A stretch of DNA of 22,830 nucleotides from a bacterium (Candidatus Howlettbacteria) CG_4_10_14_0_8_um_filter_40_9 (GTDB taxonomy: Bacteria > Patescibacteriota > CPR2 > UBA1875 > GCA-2785325). Position 1 is the first letter of the stretch; each line of letters opens with the position of its first letter. Positions 19,752 through 22,830 of this stretch are shown here, piece after piece. Under the pieces are notes generated by a model. That model saw only the letters and a list, made by a program, of their open reading frames with translations, was not told the DNA's origin and ran no database searches. The stretch is taken from NCBI GenBank assembly GCA_002785325.1, contig PFMH01000099.1, forward strand, positions 1 to 22,830, given 5' to 3'. The position numbers and the translations under genes were made by a program.

Positions 19752-21485
19752 TTATATCTCGCCTTCTTCTTTCAATATTTCGTTTAGACTCTTCAGCCAT
19801 TTGGCGACCGAAACTGTATCTTTGTTCTTTTCTGCTTCTTTCAATTTTTTCCGAACCTCAAATCCTTTGTTTTTTATAAAAACTTTTTTTAGCCTCTTTG
19901 TCAAGAAAAATATCTCCTCACCGATCTTCTCATGATCAAAATCAGCAAATTCCTCCTCGATCTTAAACTCCAAAAGACCTGCTTTCTCGTGCTTTTTTAT
20001 TTTTTTGTCGTTACCCTCTTTTATAAGTTCGTATATTTCTATGTAAACTAGGTCTGTAAACGCTTCTTTTTTGATATTCCTAAAAAAGAAATTTCTGTAC
20101 TCCGGGAAACGGAGTAAAAGTCCGAGCAATCGCTCTTCTAGTGTTTCTTTATTCAATTTTTTAGTATCTTTCTCTTTCTTTACTTCTTTCGTATTTTTGA
20201 CTTTGTTCAGGGCATTTCGCAAAGCATCTGCCTCAACGTCCAGCTTTTTTGAGAGTTCTTTTATATAATGTTCGCGTTCTATCTCGTCAGGTATTTTTTT
20301 TATTACCTCTAAAAGCTCGCGGGCTATCGCTTTCTTCCCTAATATTTCCTTTGGATTATTTTTCTCAAAGGCCTTATCAAAGACATAATCTATCACGTAT
20401 TTGGCATTTTTACAAGAGAGTATCCACAAATTTTTGTCCTCTTTAATAACGTCTGCAGGATCCTTGTTTACCCCGAGCTTAGTCGAGGGGCCGTCCGGTA
20501 TCTCGATAACTTTGACATTGAAACCTTCATCCATCGCCATCTCGATGGCTCTCTTCGTGGCCTCAGATCCCGCAAAGTCAACATCAAATGAAAGCTTAAT
20601 ATTTTTGGTAAATCTTTTGACGATCCCAAGCTGAGTTTCCGTAAAAGCCGTTCCTGAAGCCGCAATAACATTTTTTATCCCCGCCTGATGTGAAGCGATA
20701 ACATCCATGTTACCCTCGACGATAATGGCGTGATCCAGCTTGCGAATCGCTGTTTTCGCTTTATCCATCCCATACAATACCTTGGATTTGTGGTATATCT
20801 CTGTGTCGGAAGTGTTTAGGTACTTTGGCTGGATCTCATCAGAAAGCGTTCTTGCCGTAAAACCGACGATACTGCCTGCCGAGTCGGCGATAGGGAAGAT
20901 AATCCGCTGCCAGAAATATTCCAGAAGTTTGCCGTCGCGGTTCTTGGCGACCCCAGAGGCCAACAGTTCTGCATCTGTAAAACCGATTTTTTGGAGATCA
21001 GTTAGAAGTGTACTTTTCTTCGGCGCATATCCGAGCCGAAACTCTTTGATCGTTTTTTCGCTAATGTCTCGCTTTTTTAGATAATTTAGCGCAATCTTTC
21101 CTTCAGGTTCGAACAATACTTTTTCATAATATTTAGCTGCGATCTCATTTATTTCAAAATATTTGTCTTTTTTATCTTTATTTTCGGAAAAGTTTTTATT
21201 TTCTTTTTTCAGCTTCACTCCGACCCTATCGGCTAACATCTTTAGAGCGCTATAAAAATCCAGCCCTTCCATCTTCATCAGAAATGAAAAGATGTCTCCG
21301 CCTTCACTGCAAGAACCGAAGCAATGCCAGTTCTGCCTTTCGGCACTCACCATAAACGAAGGAGTTTTTTCGCTATGAAAAGGACAGCAGGCTTTGTAGT
21401 TCCTGCCGGATTTTTTAAGCGGAAAATATCCTTGGATAAGATCCACGATATCTATTCTATTTTTTATCTCTTCGCGTTCGTCCAT
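19752..21485 (-). CDS. dnaG: DNA primase
   Basis: DnaG makes RNA primers for replication. The 577-residue protein has the N-terminal CHC2 zinc domain (CCPFHSEKTPSF with C34 and H37; HCFGSCSEGGD with C55 and C59), where the last pair is C-x3-C instead of the common C-x2-C. Then come the RNA polymerase basic core (FPIADSAGSIVGFTART) and the TOPRIM domain with E257 in IVEGNMDVI and D301/D303 in SFDVDFAG. The C-terminal helicase-binding region follows (ERLLGLLLRFPEYR). Residues 333-340 (PSTKLGVN) split the normally continuous PDG-KDPAD motif and are encoded by a repeat element. No Shine-Dalgarno sequence is seen; the upstream spacer is a heptad array. rpoD follows after a 219-bp palindromic spacer. 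Confidence 0.98.
   Translation of the reverse strand: MDEREEIKNRIDIVDLIQGYFPLKKSGRNYKACCPFHSEKTPSFMVSAERQNWHCFGSCSEGGDIFSFLMKMEGLDFYSALKMLADRVGVKLKKENKNFSENKDKKDKYFEINEIAAKYYEKVLFEPEGKIALNYLKKRDISEKTIKEFRLGYAPKKSTLLTDLQKIGFTDAELLASGVAKNRDGKLLEYFWQRIIFPIADSAGSIVGFTARTLSDEIQPKYLNTSDTEIYHKSKVLYGMDKAKTAIRKLDHAIIVEGNMDVIASHQAGIKNVIAASGTAFTETQLGIVKRFTKNIKLSFDVDFAGSEATKRAIEMAMDEGFNVKVIEIPDGPSTKLGVNKDPADVIKEDKNLWILSCKNAKYVIDYVFDKAFEKNNPKEILGKKAIARELLEVIKKIPDEIEREHYIKELSKKLDVEADALRNALNKVKNTKEVKKEKDTKKLNKETLEERLLGLLLRFPEYRNFFFRNIKKEAFTDLVYIEIYELIKEGNDKKIKKHEKAGLLEFKIEEEFADFDHEKIGEEIFFLTKRLKKVFIKNKGFEVRKKLKEAEKNKDTVSVAKWLKSLNEILKEEGEI
20471..20490 (-). repeat. In-frame short repeat element in dnaG
   Basis: On the minus strand CCCCTCGACTAAGCTCGGGG followed by TAAAC. 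It is translated as PSTKLGVN in the TOPRIM domain, between PDG and KDPADV, which are adjacent in most primases. Confidence 0.8.
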
Positions 21486-21493
21486 AATTTGAA

Positions 21494-21570
21494 GTTAAAG
21501 GTTAAGAGAAATAAGTTAAAAGGGATATTGGACAAGTTAAAAGCTAAAAGAAATAAGTTAAGAGTAAGAA
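21494..21570 (+). repeat. Eleven-unit heptad array between the four-helix-bundle gene and dnaG
   Basis: Exactly 77 bases in unbroken 7-nt phase: GTTAAAG, GTTAAGA, GAAATAA, GTTAAAA, GGGATAT, TGGACAA, GTTAAAA, GCTAAAA, GAAATAA, GTTAAGA, GTAAGAA. The last four units match, in inverted orientation, the array at the other end of the four-helix-bundle gene. Confidence 0.85.
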
Positions 21571-21574
21571 GGGG

Positions 21575-21964
21575 TTATTTTTTCTGGTTTTGTAAATATT
21601 TTATATAACCGTTTAATGTTTTTCTGCAATCTAGACATATCTCTAGCAGTTTATCACATTCTAAACTCAGATCCTTGAAAATCTCTTTTATAAAAATAAG
21701 GTGATCTCTGGTTTCGTCCAAAGATCCTCTTGCTTGTCTGCAATATTGTGTATTTTCTTGGTAAGAAAATCTGCCATATCCTTCAGCGATATTAGAGGCT
21801 ATAGAACAAGAAGATCTGCGGATTTGTGAAGTTAAGTTGTACTCCTCACTTTTGGGCAGCTTTTTGATTAGATCATATACAAGAATTCTTATCTGGTTTG
21901 CCTGTTTCCAAACAGCTAGATCTGTAAAGTCCCTAACTTCCGTTTTTTTATCCCCTGTATCCAT
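21575..21964 (-). CDS. Four-helix-bundle protein (S23/IVP family)
   Basis: The chosen product has 129 residues and shows the family core: DFTDLAVWKQANQIRILVYDLIKKLP, then QIRRSSCSIASNIAEGYGR and a final helix pair (SLDETRDHLIFIKE). Proteins of this family are encoded in 23S rRNA intervening sequences or, as here, alone; their function is not known. The longer open frame starts at 22018, but its first 18 residues (MLRVKRNKLREKSNRLII) are translated heptad repeats, so I prefer the ATG at 21964. No Shine-Dalgarno sequence is seen. The gene is flanked by inverted heptad arrays that share a perfect 20-bp stretch. It stands between the TMEM165-like gene and dnaG, with no rRNA nearby. Confidence 0.88.
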   Translation of the reverse strand: MDTGDKKTEVRDFTDLAVWKQANQIRILVYDLIKKLPKSEEYNLTSQIRRSSCSIASNIAEGYGRFSYQENTQYCRQARGSLDETRDHLIFIKEIFKDLSLECDKLLEICLDCRKTLNGYIKYLQNQKK

Positions 21965-21974
21965 TATAATTAGT

Positions 21975-22009
21975 CTATTACTTTTTTCTCTTAACTTATT
22001 TCTTTTAAC
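21975..22009 (-). repeat. Heptad array at the 5' end of the four-helix-bundle gene
   Basis: On the minus strand GTTAAAA, GAAATAA, GTTAAGA, GAAAAAA and GTAATAG. The 20-mer TAAAAGAAATAAGTTAAGAG occurs here (complement of 21988-22007) and on the plus strand at 21545-21564, giving a perfect inverted repeat about 440 bp apart. Confidence 0.85.
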
Positions 22010-22023
22010 CCTTAGCATCTAAT

Positions 22024-22290
22024 CTATCTTGAAAATATTGTCCAGATCCCTACTACGAGAAATCCGATACCGCCGATAAGTTTTAGAGTTTTTTCGTCAA
22101 TGTAGTTTGAAAGCGTGCTCCCGATAAGGACTCCTAGAACCGAAGTCGTGACCAAAGCCAATGATGCGCCCAAAAGCACTAAGTATTTATTTGTCTCGCT
22201 GTTTGATGCAAAAAGCATCGTCGCTATCTGAGTCTTATCTCCCAGCTCAGCTAAAAATATAGTGGCGAATGTTATAGCAAATATTTTCAT
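22024..22290 (-). CDS. TMEM165/GDT1 (UPF0016) family membrane protein, single-repeat form
   Basis: An 88-residue membrane protein with the family's ion-binding motif ELGDKT at residues 15-20 in its first hydrophobic helix, a second helix around residues 36-58 and a third around 69-86. Characterised relatives export Mn2+ or exchange Ca2+/Mn2+ for protons. This is a half-length form with a single motif, so a working transporter would need to form a homodimer or pair with another subunit; no second copy is in the window. It precedes the four-helix-bundle gene. No Shine-Dalgarno sequence is visible. Confidence 0.88.
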   Translation of the reverse strand: MKIFAITFATIFLAELGDKTQIATMLFASNSETNKYLVLLGASLALVTTSVLGVLIGSTLSNYIDEKTLKLIGGIGFLVVGIWTIFSR

Positions 22291-22370
22291 AAGAATATTT
22301 TAACACAGATTGGTTTACCATGATCTTGTCGAATGGCGGTGTATTTAAAAATAACTCACGATAGAAGGTT

Positions 22371-22830
22371 CTAGGATTTCCCGAAAGGAAAAGTTGCAAC
22401 CTTGCGCCATTTCTCAACTGCTCCCTCAATACGCCATAGTTCAACACCTTGTGCGAGGAAGTGCATTCCTGCGATCGGGTTCCCCAGTACAACGAACTGC
22501 TGTAAAGTGGCGACTTGTTCGTTCGAGAGATCACCATATGCGAGACTGAGATGCGGAAAGTATTTTCCTTTGTCCATCCCGAATATTTTTTGTGCGACTA
22601 TGTTTGCATCCAGCACCGAGCGGGTCTGTTCGACCCTAGAAAACAAAGCTTGGAAGTAGATTCCGTTGGAACCAACTTCGCTGAGTTGAATCTCGTAGGG
22701 CGTAATTTTTTCAGCGAGAACCCGGGTTTTCTCGCGCACATCTTGCTCGCTACCCGCAACACCACTGATTAGAGATACGTGCGGGTTGAACGCAGGTGTT
22801 CGATACTTCACCGCTGCGCTGTGAATAAGT
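22371..22830 (-). CDS. Cyclic phosphodiesterase-like 2H protein (5' end outside the window)
   Basis: The two catalytic HxS motifs of the 2H phosphoesterase superfamily are present as FNPHVSLI and FPHLSLAYGDL, about 80 residues apart. The second, with the YGDL ending, is most like the cyclic-nucleotide phosphodiesterase (CPDase) family that opens 2',3'-cyclic or ADP-ribose 1'',2''-cyclic phosphates. The frame is open to the window edge. A GTG at 22811 could be a start, but relatives have about 20-25 residues before the first HxS block and the upstream codons (LIHSAAVKYRTPAF) look like family sequence, so I regard the gene as truncated by the window. Its base composition is visibly richer in G and C than its A/T-rich neighbours. 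Confidence 0.8.
   Translation of the reverse strand, partial: LIHSAAVKYRTPAFNPHVSLISGVAGSEQDVREKTRVLAEKITPYEIQLSEVGSNGIYFQALFSRVEQTRSVLDANIVAQKIFGMDKGKYFPHLSLAYGDLSNEQVATLQQFVVLGNPIAGMHFLAQGVELWRIEGAVEKWRKVATFPFGKS

Noticed and set aside
21494..21570. CRISPR array
   Set aside because: The units are 7 nt long and contiguous, with no spacers, and no cas gene is in the window.
21575..22018. 23S rRNA intervening sequence
   Set aside because: The four-helix-bundle family is known from such insertions, but no rRNA sequence flanks the gene; the neighbours are protein-coding.
22247..22537. 96-codon minus-strand frame overlapping the TMEM165-like and 2H genes
   Set aside because: It overlaps two genes with clear family motifs and has no recognisable content of its own.

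Overview
This 22.8 kb window looks like a chromosomal segment of a small-genome bacterium with moderate-to-low GC, most likely a member of the Candidate Phyla Radiation (Patescibacteria, Parcubacteria-like). This is inferred from three things: core genes carrying lineage-type oddities (a Lys-rich tail on sigma-70, a C-x3-C zinc site in DnaG, a Cys-to-His change in the Fe-S uracil-DNA glycosylase), the density of interspersed short repeats, and the small single-domain accessory genes. TGA is used as a stop codon (holA), so the UGA-Gly code of some CPR groups is not in use. No rRNA, tRNA, CRISPR array or transposase was seen.

Layout. Every gene but one is on the minus strand, so transcription mostly runs right to left. 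From the right: a partial cyclic-phosphodiesterase/2H gene, a TMEM165/GDT1-type membrane protein, a four-helix-bundle (S23-type) gene, then dnaG-rpoD ending in a hairpin terminator; polA and a CDP-alcohol phosphatidyltransferase; a DJ-1/PfpI protein, mutM, a GIY-YIG nuclease, holA and a GT2 glycosyltransferase (holA and the GT2 gene overlap by ATGA). The single plus-strand gene is rpsT, with its own promoter and terminator. Then comes the conserved RNA cluster nrnA-like/DHH, truB, rpsO, pnp, followed by a GxxExxY gene, a YfcE-type phosphoesterase, a family-4 uracil-DNA glycosylase and rnj (RNase J), which ends at a strong terminator near the left edge. Together the genes cover DNA replication and repair (dnaG, polA, holA, mutM, UDG), transcription initiation (rpoD), ribosome assembly (rpsT, rpsO, truB) and RNA decay (pnp, rnj, DHH).

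The most unusual aspect is the repeat content, which enters essential genes in frame. Four kinds are visible. (1) REP-like palindromes beginning GTCATTC and ending GAATCC, at least 11 copies or parts, one inside truB. (2) Short elements of the type CCCTCGACTnnGCTCGGG followed by (G/A)TAAR, embedded in frame in polA, dnaG and rpoD, with a related one in the rnj N-terminus. (3) Heptanucleotide-period arrays of many different unit sequences, intergenic and also in frame in polA, truB and mutM. (4) A roughly 200-nt imperfect palindrome that fills the dnaG-rpoD spacer. In addition, three small accessory genes (GIY-YIG, GxxExxY, four-helix bundle) are each framed by inverted copies of a different repeat, suggesting repeat-gene cassettes.
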